DNA of 64,000 nucleotides from Nitrospira sp. (GTDB taxonomy: Bacteria; Nitrospirota; Nitrospiria; Nitrospirales; Nitrospiraceae). Below are positions 8,065-16,434 of the stretch, piece by piece. Each line of letters opens with the position of its first letter. Position 1 is the stretch's first letter. The notes under the pieces are model-generated. The model was not told the DNA's origin, did not search any database, and saw only the letters and a program-made list of their open reading frames with translations. Position numbers and translations under genes: made by a program. The stretch covers positions 1 to 64,000 of the forward strand of contig JAFEBI010000009.1 in NCBI GenBank assembly GCA_018242725.1, in the 5' to 3' direction.

Positions 8065-10266
8065 TCACTCCGTCTTGAAGTAGAGAACCGACAGCGGCGG
8101 CAAGGTCAAGACGACGGAATTGGGCAAACCATGAGCGGCAATTGGTTCCGCCATCACCCCGCCGCCGTTACCCAGATTGCTTCCTCCATAGAGTTCTGAG
8201 TCGCTGTTCAACAGCTCGCGGTACCAGCCGAGCATCGGAACGCCGATCCGGTATCCGTAGCGCGCAATCGGTGTGAAGTTGCACACACTAACGACGTGAT
8301 TGGTAGGATCCTTGGCTTTGCGAATAAATGAGATGATGGAATTCTCGGTGTCGCTGATATCGATCCACTGAAATCCGGCCCAGTCGTAATCGACCTCATA
8401 CAGCGCCGGCTCGCTCCGATAAAGCCAATTCAGATCGCGGACATACTGTTGCAGACCGAGATGTGGCTTGTCCTGACAGAGGTGCCACTGGAGGCTGTCG
8501 TCGTGATTCCACTCCCACCACTGGCCGAATTCCCCTCCCATAAAGAGCATGGTCTTCCCAGGATGCCCGTACATGTAGCCATAGAGGGCACGGAGGTTCG
8601 CGAAACGCTGCCAGTCGTCTCCAGGCATCTTGTCGAGCAGGGCTTTCTTTCCATGCACGACTTCATCGTGGGACAGCACGAGGACGAAATTTTCATGAAA
8701 GGCATAGAGCAATCCGAATGTAATTTGATTCTGGTGGTATTTACGATGGATGGCGTCCTTTTCGAAATAGTCCAGCATGTCATGCATCCAACCCATGTTC
8801 CACTTGAAGGTGAAGCCCAACCCTCCTGTGTAGGTCGGTCGCGATACACCGGGCCAGGCGGTTGATTCTTCGGCGATCGTAATCGCGCCGGGATGTTCCT
8901 GGTGGACCAGCACGTTCAATTCCTTGAGGAACGAGACCGCCTCCAGGTTCTCGTTGCCGCCGAACTGGTTGGGGATCCACTCGCCGGGCTTCCGGGCGTA
9001 GTCTCGATACAGCATGGAGGCGACGGCGTCCACTCGGAGGCCGTCGATGTGGTACTTGTCCAGCCAGAAGAGAGCGCTGTTTAAGAGGAAGTTCCTCACC
9101 TCCTCTCGCCCATAGTTGAAAATCCGGCTGTTCCATTCCGGATGATAGCCAAGGCGCGGATCCTCGTGGTCGTACAGATGTGTGCCGTCGAACGAGGCGA
9201 GGCCGTGCGCGTCGTCTGGGAAATGGGCCGGCGCCCAGTCCATAATCACGCCGATTCCAGCTTGATGAGCCGTGTCGATGAAGGCCATGAAGTCTTCCGA
9301 GGAACCATAGCGGCTTGTCGCGGCGAAGTAGCCGGTGGCCTGATATCCCCACGATCCGTCGAAGGGATGTTCTGTGACCGGCATCAGTTCAATATGGGTA
9401 TAGCCCATGTACGTCACGTACTGGATGAGCTTATCAGCCAGTTCCTGATAGGTCAGCCACCGTCCGCCCTCTTCAGGTACCCGCATCCAGGAACCGAGAT
9501 GGACTTCATAGATCGACATCGGTGCAGTCAACGGGTCGAGACTCTTTCTTTTTTCCATCCAGCTACGGTCGTTCCAACGATAGGCTGTGAGGTCATGGAT
9601 GATGGATGCCGTACGTGGACGCAGTTCCGCGAGAAACGCATAGGGGTCGGCCTTGAGGAACGGAGCCTCCTGGTTCCTTGCGAGGATCTCGTATTTATAA
9701 AGCGTGCCCTGGGGGAGATCCGGGATGAACAATTCCCATAAGCCCGTGGCGCCCCGGCTGATCATCTGGTGAGAACGCCCATCCCAACGATTGAACTCGC
9801 CGACGACGCTGACACGCTTGGCATTAGGGGCCCATAAGACGAAGTGAACGCCGGCCACCCCGTTCACCGTTCTGATGTGGGCGCCCAACGTGTCATACGC
9901 TTTGAACAGTCTTCCTTCGGAAAAGAGATGCAGATCATGGTCACTGACCAGGGGGGGAAAGGCATAGGGGTCGTGGCGCTTCGTGATGGTTCCCTGGGGA
10001 TCGGTGACTTGGATCCTGTACGTCAACGTGCCGGTGGGTGCGTCAACCGTCGCTTCAAACAATCCTGATTCATGAATTCGGGTCATGGGGACCGGATCGC
10101 TGGCCTGGGTGTCCGGGATAATTGCCGCTGCTCCGGCCTCCGGGGCAAAGGTTCGGATCAAGATGGCCTGCCTGCCGTTCACAGAAGTATGATGGGGGCC
10201 GAGGAATTCACGGGGATTCCAATGTTCGGCCTTGACGAGTCGTTCAATCTGTTCGAGTAGAGTCAT
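8065..10266 (-). CDS. glgB: 1,4-alpha-glucan branching enzyme GlgB
   Basis: This 733-residue GH13 (subfamily 9) enzyme moves alpha-1,4 chains to form alpha-1,6 branch points in glycogen. It carries two N-terminal CBM48-type modules (about residues 1-110 and 125-220, the second with HFVLWAPNAKRVSVVGEFN). The barrel motifs are all present: MDWAPAHFP, DGLRVDAVASMLY with the nucleophile near 411, TIAEESTAWPGV with the acid/base Glu near 464, and LSHDEVVHGK. Length matches E. coli GlgB. AAGGAGG precedes the ATG by about nine bases. It converges on mscS with 237 bases between, in which I see no gene and no clear terminator. In this cluster it would branch glucan made by GlgE; no glgA or glgC lies in the window. 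Confidence 0.96.
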   Translation of the reverse strand: MTLLEQIERLVKAEHWNPREFLGPHHTSVNGRQAILIRTFAPEAGAAAIIPDTQASDPVPMTRIHESGLFEATVDAPTGTLTYRIQVTDPQGTITKRHDPYAFPPLVSDHDLHLFSEGRLFKAYDTLGAHIRTVNGVAGVHFVLWAPNAKRVSVVGEFNRWDGRSHQMISRGATGLWELFIPDLPQGTLYKYEILARNQEAPFLKADPYAFLAELRPRTASIIHDLTAYRWNDRSWMEKRKSLDPLTAPMSIYEVHLGSWMRVPEEGGRWLTYQELADKLIQYVTYMGYTHIELMPVTEHPFDGSWGYQATGYFAATSRYGSSEDFMAFIDTAHQAGIGVIMDWAPAHFPDDAHGLASFDGTHLYDHEDPRLGYHPEWNSRIFNYGREEVRNFLLNSALFWLDKYHIDGLRVDAVASMLYRDYARKPGEWIPNQFGGNENLEAVSFLKELNVLVHQEHPGAITIAEESTAWPGVSRPTYTGGLGFTFKWNMGWMHDMLDYFEKDAIHRKYHQNQITFGLLYAFHENFVLVLSHDEVVHGKKALLDKMPGDDWQRFANLRALYGYMYGHPGKTMLFMGGEFGQWWEWNHDDSLQWHLCQDKPHLGLQQYVRDLNWLYRSEPALYEVDYDWAGFQWIDISDTENSIISFIRKAKDPTNHVVSVCNFTPIARYGYRIGVPMLGWYRELLNSDSELYGGSNLGNGGGVMAEPIAAHGLPNSVVLTLPPLSVLYFKTE

Positions 10267-10520
10267 TGGAGTGTCCTCCTTTTTCGTGTTCTCGTCCCTA
10301 TCGTAAGCAGACGGCTCGTGCTAAGAAAGGGGGGGAAGAAAAAAACAAGCGGACGTTGCCATTCCAGCGCAATCGGCAACGGCATCGATCTAAGGCGCAA
10401 CTCGATTTCTGTCGGGGCACGGAATGGCCATGTGGGGCATGATCACCCGTGCGTGGGACACACAGGCGAGCCTGGATGCCGAATATTCCTGGTGAGCATG
10501 GTGTTGCCGGACACCGAATC

Positions 10521-11390
10521 ATGAACGCAACGTGGCGTCAGAGGGTTGAGCATGCCTGGGCCTTCCTTCGAGACGTGGTCGAGAACTTCTTGGCTGATAA
10601 CGGCCTTTTCCTCACAAGTGCACTCGCCTTCAACCTGCTGCTCTACTTCGTCCCGCTGTCGCTGTTGATGGTTTCGCTGCTTGGGTACACCGTCTTGGAT
10701 TCCGTCCGCGCCATGAGCGAAGTTCAATCAGTCTTGCGCGCGTTTCTTCCCCAGTCCCAACAGGCTCTGGCGGAAAACCTGGCGGCGGTCGTGGCAGACC
10801 GTGGTCTCCTGGGTTTTGCGGGCATCGTCTCGTTTGTCGTCTTCAGCAGTTTTCTTTTCGGGTCCGTTCGAGTCGTGCTCAACCAGGTGTTTCGGGTGCA
10901 ACAGACTCGCACGTTCATCAGAGGGGTGGGGATCGATGTCCTCATGACTCTGTTTGTCGCCGCGTTGCTGCTTGTCGCAGCAACTAACACGGCGTTCGTG
11001 AGGATTGCGTGGACGGTGGCAGAGGGCTTCCCATCATTGACGCCGGTGTTTGTTCCCGCATTGACGGTGCTGGACCGAGTGCTTGGATTTGTTGCGACGG
11101 TCACTCTGTTTTACGTGTTGTATCGCGTGTCTCCGGCCATAACGTTGCCGTCAGAAGCGCTGCTGTTCGGGGCCTTGAGCGCCACGCTGCTCTTCCAGAT
11201 GGCACGATGGGGATTTGCCTGGTATGTCTCCATGGCTCAAGGGTCTCTCGCGTTGTATGGCACCTTGGGCGGCCTGATGTTTTTTTTCGTCTGGCTGTAC
11301 TACGCCTCCCTCGTGTTCATTCTCGGAGCAGAAGTCGCCTGGCGGTCCGCAACGAGGGCGGAAGCGGACGTAGAGGGCTCGTCCGTCTAA
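10521..11390 (+). CDS. YihY/BrkB-family inner-membrane protein
   Basis: This 289-residue integral membrane protein of the YihY/UPF0761 (BrkB-like) family has about six spans. Family features are the early stretch FLTSALAFNLLLYFVPLSLLM, the long amphipathic helices between spans 1 and 2, and the glycine-rich end GTLGGLMFFFVWLYYASLVFILGAEVAW. The family was once called ribonuclease BN, which is a misnomer; its function is not settled, and transport or stress roles have been proposed. Alternative in-frame starts at 10449 (GTG) and 10476 (ATG) would add polar residues. None of the starts has a good ribosome binding site, so the exact N-terminus is uncertain. It is divergent from glgB. Confidence 0.85.
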   Translation: MNATWRQRVEHAWAFLRDVVENFLADNGLFLTSALAFNLLLYFVPLSLLMVSLLGYTVLDSVRAMSEVQSVLRAFLPQSQQALAENLAAVVADRGLLGFAGIVSFVVFSSFLFGSVRVVLNQVFRVQQTRTFIRGVGIDVLMTLFVAALLLVAATNTAFVRIAWTVAEGFPSLTPVFVPALTVLDRVLGFVATVTLFYVLYRVSPAITLPSEALLFGALSATLLFQMARWGFAWYVSMAQGSLALYGTLGGLMFFFVWLYYASLVFILGAEVAWRSATRAEADVEGSSV

Positions 11391-11810
11391 TCTCCGGTCG
11401 TGCAATGGGTCGTTCCATGCGAAGAGCAGCCGGTCTTATGCGACGAGGAAAGGAATATCTCTCGGAGTTACTTCACATCAGGGATGCGTCGCTCCAGCCC
11501 GGCAATCCGTTTCCGTTCGTCCTCATTCCCAGCCAGGAATTACACAATGTGTGACTGAGGCTGCACTTCTCGTCTGTCCGCGGACGTGAATTCGTTGTCC
11601 TCTTGAAGGTCTTTCCCAAAAGAAGTCCGGACAGGATTGTCCGAGTGATGGAACGGCATACAAGTTGTGCCTCCTAAAGACAATGAGTCAGAGGCGTGCT
11701 CCCTCACGAATTGCGGGAGCAGTGCTCTGGACCATGGACTCACGACAGCAAGGACTCAACATGATTTGTGCGGCAGACGGAGCACCCCAGCTCTATTGAG
11801 AGGAAGGGGC

Positions 11811-11838
11811 TTGACAGGAGTTCTTGGCGGTGTTAAAT
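11811..11838 (+). promoter_or_regulatory. Sigma-70-type promoter for the PilZ gene
   Basis: TTGACA (11811-11816, full consensus) is followed after 16 bases by TTAAAT (11833-11838, 4 of 6 matches). Transcription would start near 11845, about 68 bases ahead of the chosen ATG at 11913. Confidence 0.55.
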
Positions 11839-11854
11839 GTGACTATATGGTCAC
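11839..11854. promoter_or_regulatory. Dyad at the predicted start site of PilZ gene
   Basis: GTGACTATATGGTCAC pairs at 14 of 16 positions and covers the expected transcription start, immediately after the -10 box. Such a placement is typical of a repressor operator. The binding protein is unknown. Confidence 0.35.
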
Positions 11855-11912
11855 TTGTGGTTATAAAGTCATTAATGGTTGGGTAGTGAAAGGTTTGAAT
11901 GATGGTGCGCTG

Positions 11913-12356
11913 ATGGCGGGAGTCGGAGCAAGCAGCGCTCATCCTGAGAGACGAGCGGGTGAACGTAGGAAACTTGAGGCCAGGGTGATGCCGGCAGATG
12001 GTGCGGATACAACGAAAGTTGCTGGGTGTGAGGAGGGTGAAGGCAAGCGACATCACGCGGTGAGGTGGAAGATGTCTGGGGGAAGCTGCCATGAGGGCAC
12101 GACGCCGAAGATTGGGAATACAACGATCTTTGTTGAGTCAAAAGAGATGGCGCCTGTCGGCACGGAAGTCGTCATTAGCTTCATTCCGAGGAGGGAGGAA
12201 GCAGTCGCGAAGGAGCTTGTTCAGGGGACGGTGGTGTGGCATTGCCCGCTGGGTGATGCATTTCAGAATCAAGCAGGCTTCGGTGTTTCACTGCAGCAAC
12301 ACGCACCGAAAAAGTTGGCTCTGGACAGCGTGGATGGGCCAAAGGAGGCGACATGA
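11913..12356 (+). CDS. PilZ-domain protein
   Basis: This 147-residue, soluble, charged protein has a C-terminal half that fits a PilZ beta barrel: IFVESKEMAPVGTEVVISF, then GTVVWHC and GFGVSL near the end. PilZ domains usually bind cyclic di-GMP through an N-terminal RxxxR and a D/NxSxxG loop. Here RRAGERRKLEAR near residue 15 could supply the arginines, but the second motif is replaced by IGNTTIFVES, so ligand binding is uncertain. The ATG at 11913 was chosen because it follows the promoter; its ribosome binding site is weak, and an ATG at 11847 would fall on the predicted transcription start. It could tie motility or surface behaviour to the stress genes that follow. Confidence 0.6.
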   Translation: MAGVGASSAHPERRAGERRKLEARVMPADGADTTKVAGCEEGEGKRHHAVRWKMSGGSCHEGTTPKIGNTTIFVESKEMAPVGTEVVISFIPRREEAVAKELVQGTVVWHCPLGDAFQNQAGFGVSLQQHAPKKLALDSVDGPKEAT

Positions 12357-12557
12357 GAACGATGCGAGGACTCATCAGGCAAGCCATACGCCGGGAGGGG
12401 CGAGTCGGGCGTGTATGGCGAGGAACGTATATCTCGAATCGATCCTATGATGGGGGTGGCGTGGGGTTTCAAATAGTTGTTGCTCCGTCTATCACGGGGC
12501 AAGTCCTCAGAAGCGGTCAGGCATATTTCAACAGAATATAAGAACAAGAGGTGGATC

Positions 12558-12788
12558 ATGACGGATCGAATGTATGGAACGGGGATAGCCGGGCTTTCAT
12601 TTCTTGCGGGGTGCATCGTTGGCGGGGCTGCGGGGTTGCTCTATGCCCCTCAGTCAGGGATGAGAACCAGACGGCAGCTGGTGAACTTCGTCGATGACGG
12701 CAAGGACAAGGTGGGAGAAATCACGGATGACGCTTCAGCCGTGATACACGAGGCGATCGAACGAGGACGTAAATTCATGACGACGTGA
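12558..12788 (+). CDS. YtxH-domain small membrane protein
   Basis: This 76-residue protein has one N-terminal membrane span (GLSFLAGCIVGGAAGLLYAP) followed by SGMRTRRQL and a charged helical tail with KDKVGEITDDA. That is the YtxH/gas-vesicle-like pattern: a glycine-rich helix, then AP-SG-xxTR, then an amphipathic helix. Members are general-stress proteins of unknown mechanism. GAGGTGG lies just before the ATG. The gene belongs to a run of short genes, each with its own ribosome binding site, between glgB/yihY and the pyrophosphorylase gene. Confidence 0.75.
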   Translation: MTDRMYGTGIAGLSFLAGCIVGGAAGLLYAPQSGMRTRRQLVNFVDDGKDKVGEITDDASAVIHEAIERGRKFMTT

Positions 12789-12848
12789 GCGGTGGATCAT
12801 TCAAGGGTAGACCCGTTCACCGTGCGACGATAGAGGAGGTGAATCGCT

Positions 12849-13064
12849 ATGGCCTGTGGACGTTGCGGAGGATGGATGGTTCGGGATTCTTTCGTCGATC
12901 TCAGAGACGACACGGGACGCATCTTGTTCGAAGGGTGGCGCTGCGTCAATTGCGGCGAAGTCATCGATCCGGTGGTGATGACGCATCGACTGGACGCGCC
13001 GCACGCTCCTTATCGCAGTCAAACTCGTGATCGTCGTACATGGGAACGCTTGACTGCTGCGTGA
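12849..13064 (+). CDS. Small zinc-ribbon protein
   Basis: This 71-residue hypothetical protein has two CxxC knuckles (CGRCGG at residues 3-8 and CVNCGE in the middle), as in a zinc ribbon. Between them lies a short beta-rich stretch, RILFEGWRC. The C-terminus is basic and polar. A strong AGGAGGTGA six bases upstream fixes the start and argues that the gene is real. No enzymatic motif is present; it could be a nucleic-acid- or protein-binding adaptor. I do not recognise a named family. Confidence 0.75.
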   Translation: MACGRCGGWMVRDSFVDLRDDTGRILFEGWRCVNCGEVIDPVVMTHRLDAPHAPYRSQTRDRRTWERLTAA

Positions 13065-13142
13065 TGAGACAGGACGGAGTGTTGGAGAAGTGCTTTGCGA
13101 TATTGGGGCAGAGAAAAACCGCAAGACGAAAAGGAGTTCTCT

Positions 13143-13529
13143 ATGAGGACTGCTGTTGGGCCAACCCTGATGATAGTCATATCGTCTATTGCGATCGGCT
13201 GCGCCTCGAGCGGTACGCCGGTGACTCCAGCCCAACTGGCAGAAGCCGAGGCCACCATCCGGAGTGCTGAGACAGCAGGAGCGTTTGAGCAAGCCCCTGA
13301 CCTCTTGCAGAAAGCCAGGCAAGCGCTCGGTGCTGCCCAGCAGGCTTCGGGGAAGGGCGATCAGGCGACGGCACGCGAACGTCTTCTTGAGACGATGGAT
13401 TACGCCGAAGCTGCCCGAACTCGGGCTCACGCTGAACAAAGGAAAAGCGAGGTTTCTACGGTGCGTCAGCAGGCGGATGAGCTTGAGGGGCAAGTCAAAC
13501 AGCTTCAGAAACAGTTACAGGCCCCCTAA
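13143..13529 (+). CDS. DUF4398-type lipoprotein
   Basis: This 128-residue lipoprotein has a signal peptide of about 20 residues ending in a lipobox-like IAIGC. After it, AEATIRSAETAGAFEQAPD and the following helices match the DUF4398 pattern of two or three coiled-coil helices. The last 30 residues (QQADELEGQVKQLQKQL) are a strong coiled coil. AAGGAG six bases before the ATG fixes the start. It sits 74 bases before an OmpA-domain lipoprotein that has a similar DUF4398-like N-terminal part, which suggests duplication and a shared envelope role. Confidence 0.8.
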   Translation: MRTAVGPTLMIVISSIAIGCASSGTPVTPAQLAEAEATIRSAETAGAFEQAPDLLQKARQALGAAQQASGKGDQATARERLLETMDYAEAARTRAHAEQRKSEVSTVRQQADELEGQVKQLQKQLQAP

Positions 13530-13603
13530 CCCGAGCGTGCTCATGGAATCGAGGAAACTCGATCTCTGTGACATGGACCAACCGAGGGGACAAAGGAGAT
13601 GCC

Positions 13604-14698
13604 ATGCAAATCAGAATCTGGAGTGTCGGTGCCCTTCTCGCAGGTGTTCTGACCATCGCGGCTTGTGCAACCTCCGGTCCACCGCCGAAAGAGCTTATCG
13701 ATGCACGCATCGCCCTCCAAGATGCCAAGTCCGCGAATGCGGATCAACGTGCGACACGCACGTACGATTCCGCAACCGGGAACTTAGACATTGCCAACAG
13801 GTCTTGGGAAAAAGACCATAACGCCTCCGCCATTCTTCACCAGGCACGGTTGGCTGAAGCTGAGGCGCGGAACGCGCAGTATGCCGCTGAAGCTCAAGCA
13901 GCGGAGGAAGCCATTCGCCGTGAAAATGACCGGAAGACCCGCAATGCGATTGCCTTGCGCGACGCCGAGCTTCTCATCCTGAGAAAAAGAGGACGAGAAG
14001 CCGAACTTGAACGGATGAAGGCCCTTGCCAGAGAGCAAGAGCAGGCGTTGCTTGACGCGAAAGAAAAACTGGCTGCCGAACGAACCCGTGCCGAAAGCGA
14101 GGTAGCTCGACTAGGCGAGGAGCAGAAAAAGCTGGCGGCGGTGGAGACCGAGCGGGTCCGTGCGGAGACAGAGGCGGCGCGACTGCGCGAGGAGCAAGAG
14201 AAACTCGCAGCGCTGGCGGCCGAGCAGACCCGTGCGGAGCAGGCAGAGCGTGAGCTCGCTCGGCTTCGTGCCGAGCACGAAAAAGCGCGCACGGAGTTGA
14301 CCGCCACCTTGTCACGCCTGGCTACGGTACGTGAGGAAACCCGTGGAGTCATCGTCACATTGCCGGGGAACATCTATTTCAACTTCAACAAGGCGGACAT
14401 TAAGCCGGCGATGCATCTGCAGCTGACGAAAATTGCAAAGGCGCTGGGTACTGTGCCGGATCAATATCTTCTTATCGAGGGCCATACCGATGCGGATGGA
14501 TCGAATGAGTATAACCAGTACCTCTCTGAGGCGCGTGCCCAGTCGGTCCGGAAGATTTTTCTCGACGGAGGGATTCCAGCAGAACGGATAGAAATCAAAG
14601 GATATGGGGAAAATAAACCGATCGCGGACAACGACACATCCGCCGGCAAAGCCCAAAATCGCCGGGTTGAGATCGTGCTGGTTCCGGTGAATCAGTGA
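13604..14698 (+). CDS. OmpA-domain lipoprotein with DUF4398-like helix region
   Basis: This 364-residue envelope protein has a signal peptide with lipobox (IAACA), a DUF4398-like region (ELIDARIALQDAKSA), a long Glu/Arg/Ala coiled coil (about residues 85-245) and a C-terminal OmpA domain. The OmpA domain shows YFNFNKADIKP, the peptidoglycan-binding segment IEGHTDADGSNEYNQYLSEAR and NRRVEIVL. It should anchor the outer membrane to peptidoglycan, with the coiled coil spanning the periplasm. AAAGGAG lies seven bases before the ATG; the open frame starts earlier, but there the reading has no signal peptide. It is probably cotranscribed with the preceding lipoprotein. Confidence 0.88.
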   Translation: MQIRIWSVGALLAGVLTIAACATSGPPPKELIDARIALQDAKSANADQRATRTYDSATGNLDIANRSWEKDHNASAILHQARLAEAEARNAQYAAEAQAAEEAIRRENDRKTRNAIALRDAELLILRKRGREAELERMKALAREQEQALLDAKEKLAAERTRAESEVARLGEEQKKLAAVETERVRAETEAARLREEQEKLAALAAEQTRAEQAERELARLRAEHEKARTELTATLSRLATVREETRGVIVTLPGNIYFNFNKADIKPAMHLQLTKIAKALGTVPDQYLLIEGHTDADGSNEYNQYLSEARAQSVRKIFLDGGIPAERIEIKGYGENKPIADNDTSAGKAQNRRVEIVLVPVNQ

Positions 14699-14909
14699 TG
14701 GCTCACCGTACAGAACCGTGGAGCAAAGAGGGCTGCCAGGCCGGACAAACTGAATCGCATCGCGAAGGAGAACGGATGAGATGATTGAGGGGCAGCGGTG
14801 CATCAATCGCAGCAGCGTCGTCACCTCCGTGGTGTTTGCACATCGGAATGATGTACCGAGACAGCTCTATCGGAGACAAGCGCGAAGGACCGTCGCACGT
14901 GAGAGAAGG

Positions 14910-14926
14910 ATTGTCTCTTGGACAAT
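14910..14926. promoter_or_regulatory. Perfect inverted repeat upstream of pyrophosphorylase gene
   Basis: ATTGTCTCTTGGACAAT has perfect 6-base arms around a 5-base centre, 49 bases upstream of the ATG at 14975. It may be an operator for a dimeric repressor. No copy was noticed elsewhere in the window. Confidence 0.3.
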
Positions 14927-14974
14927 GTACCTTGTGAATCTGTGAATCGAGGTGCGGCAGAAAGGAGCGAGCAA

Positions 14975-16027
14975 ATGACTACTCCAAGCACACAACGATG
15001 GAATGCGCATTGTGATGAGGCTATCATTGCTCACCTCTGGTCAATTGTGCTGGCCGGCGGAGAAGGAACGCGATTGGCGCCGATGATCAAACAGTGGCTT
15101 GGGGAGGATCGACCTAAACAGTACTGTACCTTTACCGGTACGAGGTCCATGCTTCAACATACGGTAGACCGGGCGGATCGTCTTGCCGACTCTAGTCGCC
15201 GCGTGACGGTCGTGGGAGCCGGTCATGAGGATCTCGCACGTCGTCAGTTGGGCGACCGAGGCGGATCAATCGTGGTGCAACCGGTCAATCTGGGTACCGC
15301 GCCGGGAGTCTTTCTTCCTCTCACCTATGTTCGTGCGGCGGATCCCGACGCGACTGTCGTGATCTACCCATCCGACCATTTCGTCCAGCCTGAGGAGCAA
15401 CTGGTAGAGGCCGTGCGGCATGCCGTACGGGCGGTCGAGTTATTCAAAGACCGGTTGATCCTCTTGGGGATCGAACCGGACAGTGTCAATCTGGATTATG
15501 GGTATATCCAGCTGGATCGATATGTCGGGGGATATGGGGCCCATGCTCTGTGGGACGTCGGGCGGTTTGCTGAAAAACCTGAACGGCATCTGGCCGCAAC
15601 TTTTCTAATGAACAGGGTTTTGTGGAATACCATGATCATCGTGGCGAAAGGCGAAACGCTCTGGAAACTGGCAACGAGCGTGTTACCGTCGATGGTGCGT
15701 CAGTTTGAAACCCTCCTGCTGGCCGTCGGTACATCCAGGGAATCACAAGTCCTGCGCGACATCTATGAAACCATGCCGAGCCGAAACTTTTCCATCGACT
15801 TTCTTGAGTATGTCCCCCATAAAGTGTCAGCATTGGACGTCAAGAACATACTCTGGAGCGATTGGGGAAGGCCGGAGCGCATCATCCAGAGCCTCCGCGG
15901 AATAGGGAAAACTCCTGCATTTCCTACTGAACCGGTTGGGTCCTATAAGAGACGTCGGAGGCGAACAATGAGTCCTGCGATAGAGCGTCAGAGTTGGCAA
16001 TCTGCGCCAGGGCAAATAAATCAATAA
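14975..16027 (+). CDS. Mannose-1-phosphate guanylyltransferase-like pyrophosphorylase
   Basis: This 350-residue nucleotidyltransferase has the NTP-transferase signature LAGGEGTRL (about residues 26-34) and the RPKQYC lysine motif. The YPSDHFV metal/nucleotide segment, FAEKPE, WNTMI and the late SDWG are as in GDP-mannose pyrophosphorylases. It should activate a hexose-1-phosphate with GTP, or less likely another NTP. The bifunctional isomerase domain of long ManC forms is absent. AAAGGAG seven bases upstream selects the ATG at 14975 over one 57 bases earlier. In this cluster it may supply NDP-sugar to TreT or to the glycosyltransferase at 27734; the true sugar is not readable from the sequence. 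Confidence 0.82.
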   Translation: MTTPSTQRWNAHCDEAIIAHLWSIVLAGGEGTRLAPMIKQWLGEDRPKQYCTFTGTRSMLQHTVDRADRLADSSRRVTVVGAGHEDLARRQLGDRGGSIVVQPVNLGTAPGVFLPLTYVRAADPDATVVIYPSDHFVQPEEQLVEAVRHAVRAVELFKDRLILLGIEPDSVNLDYGYIQLDRYVGGYGAHALWDVGRFAEKPERHLAATFLMNRVLWNTMIIVAKGETLWKLATSVLPSMVRQFETLLLAVGTSRESQVLRDIYETMPSRNFSIDFLEYVPHKVSALDVKNILWSDWGRPERIIQSLRGIGKTPAFPTEPVGSYKRRRRRTMSPAIERQSWQSAPGQINQ

Positions 16028-16055
16028 CGGTTCATGGATGTTAAGGAGGATCCGG

Positions 16056-16415
16056 ATGAAAGAGCCGGCCAAAAAACGTTCTTCTTCGCCTCGACCCTCC
16101 CGCACAGGGAACGGCCTGAGGAAGAAATCCGTCGTATTCGAGTATTTCGACCCTTCGGCCCATGTCGTGGCGCTAGCGGGGGACTTCAATCAATGGAACC
16201 CGTCGAGTAGGCCGATGAAACGGGATGCCGGCAGTCTCTGGAAAGTGAAAGTCTTGTTGCCCCCAGGTTCCTACCAATACAAGTTTGTGGTCAACGGGGA
16301 GCGATGGGAAGAGGATCCGCTTAATCTCCATCGGATCATGAACGAGCACGGGACCTTCAACTCCATTCGCACGGTCGGAACCGGTTCCAACGGAATCGTC
16401 GACCGGATCACATAA
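16056..16415 (+). CDS. Stand-alone CBM48 glycogen-binding protein
   Basis: This 119-residue protein is essentially one CBM48/AMPK-beta-type carbohydrate module after a basic 25-residue lead. The family core is clear: VALAGDFNQWNP, then LWKVKVLLPPGSYQYKFVVNG, with the tryptophans that stack on alpha-glucan, then WEEDPLN. It has no catalytic domain. AAGGAGG six bases before the ATG gives a sure start. It would tether a partner to glycogen or scaffold glucan enzymes. It lies between the pyrophosphorylase and the TetR regulator, 20 bases before the latter, so the two are probably one transcript. Confidence 0.85.
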   Translation: MKEPAKKRSSSPRPSRTGNGLRKKSVVFEYFDPSAHVVALAGDFNQWNPSSRPMKRDAGSLWKVKVLLPPGSYQYKFVVNGERWEEDPLNLHRIMNEHGTFNSIRTVGTGSNGIVDRIT

Positions 16416-16434
16416 GGAGGCAAAGACGACGACA

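Larger units (their letters stand above)
11391..11912. other. Intergenic stretch before the PilZ-domain gene
   Basis: These 522 bases carry no gene I can support. The open frame that continues from the PilZ gene back to 11667 is low in recognisable sequence and lies upstream of a good promoter (11811-11838), so it is probably untranslated. The rest shows neither tRNA nor terminator features. Confidence 0.4.

Noticed and set aside
11641..11685. Possible sigma-54 promoter around TGGAACGG
   Set aside because: The GG and GC elements are not at the required 10-base spacing.
12353..12541. Open frame of 62 codons overlapping the PilZ stop (ATGA)
   Set aside because: The overlap is suggestive, but the product is basic and featureless, without a ribosome binding site beyond the PilZ end.
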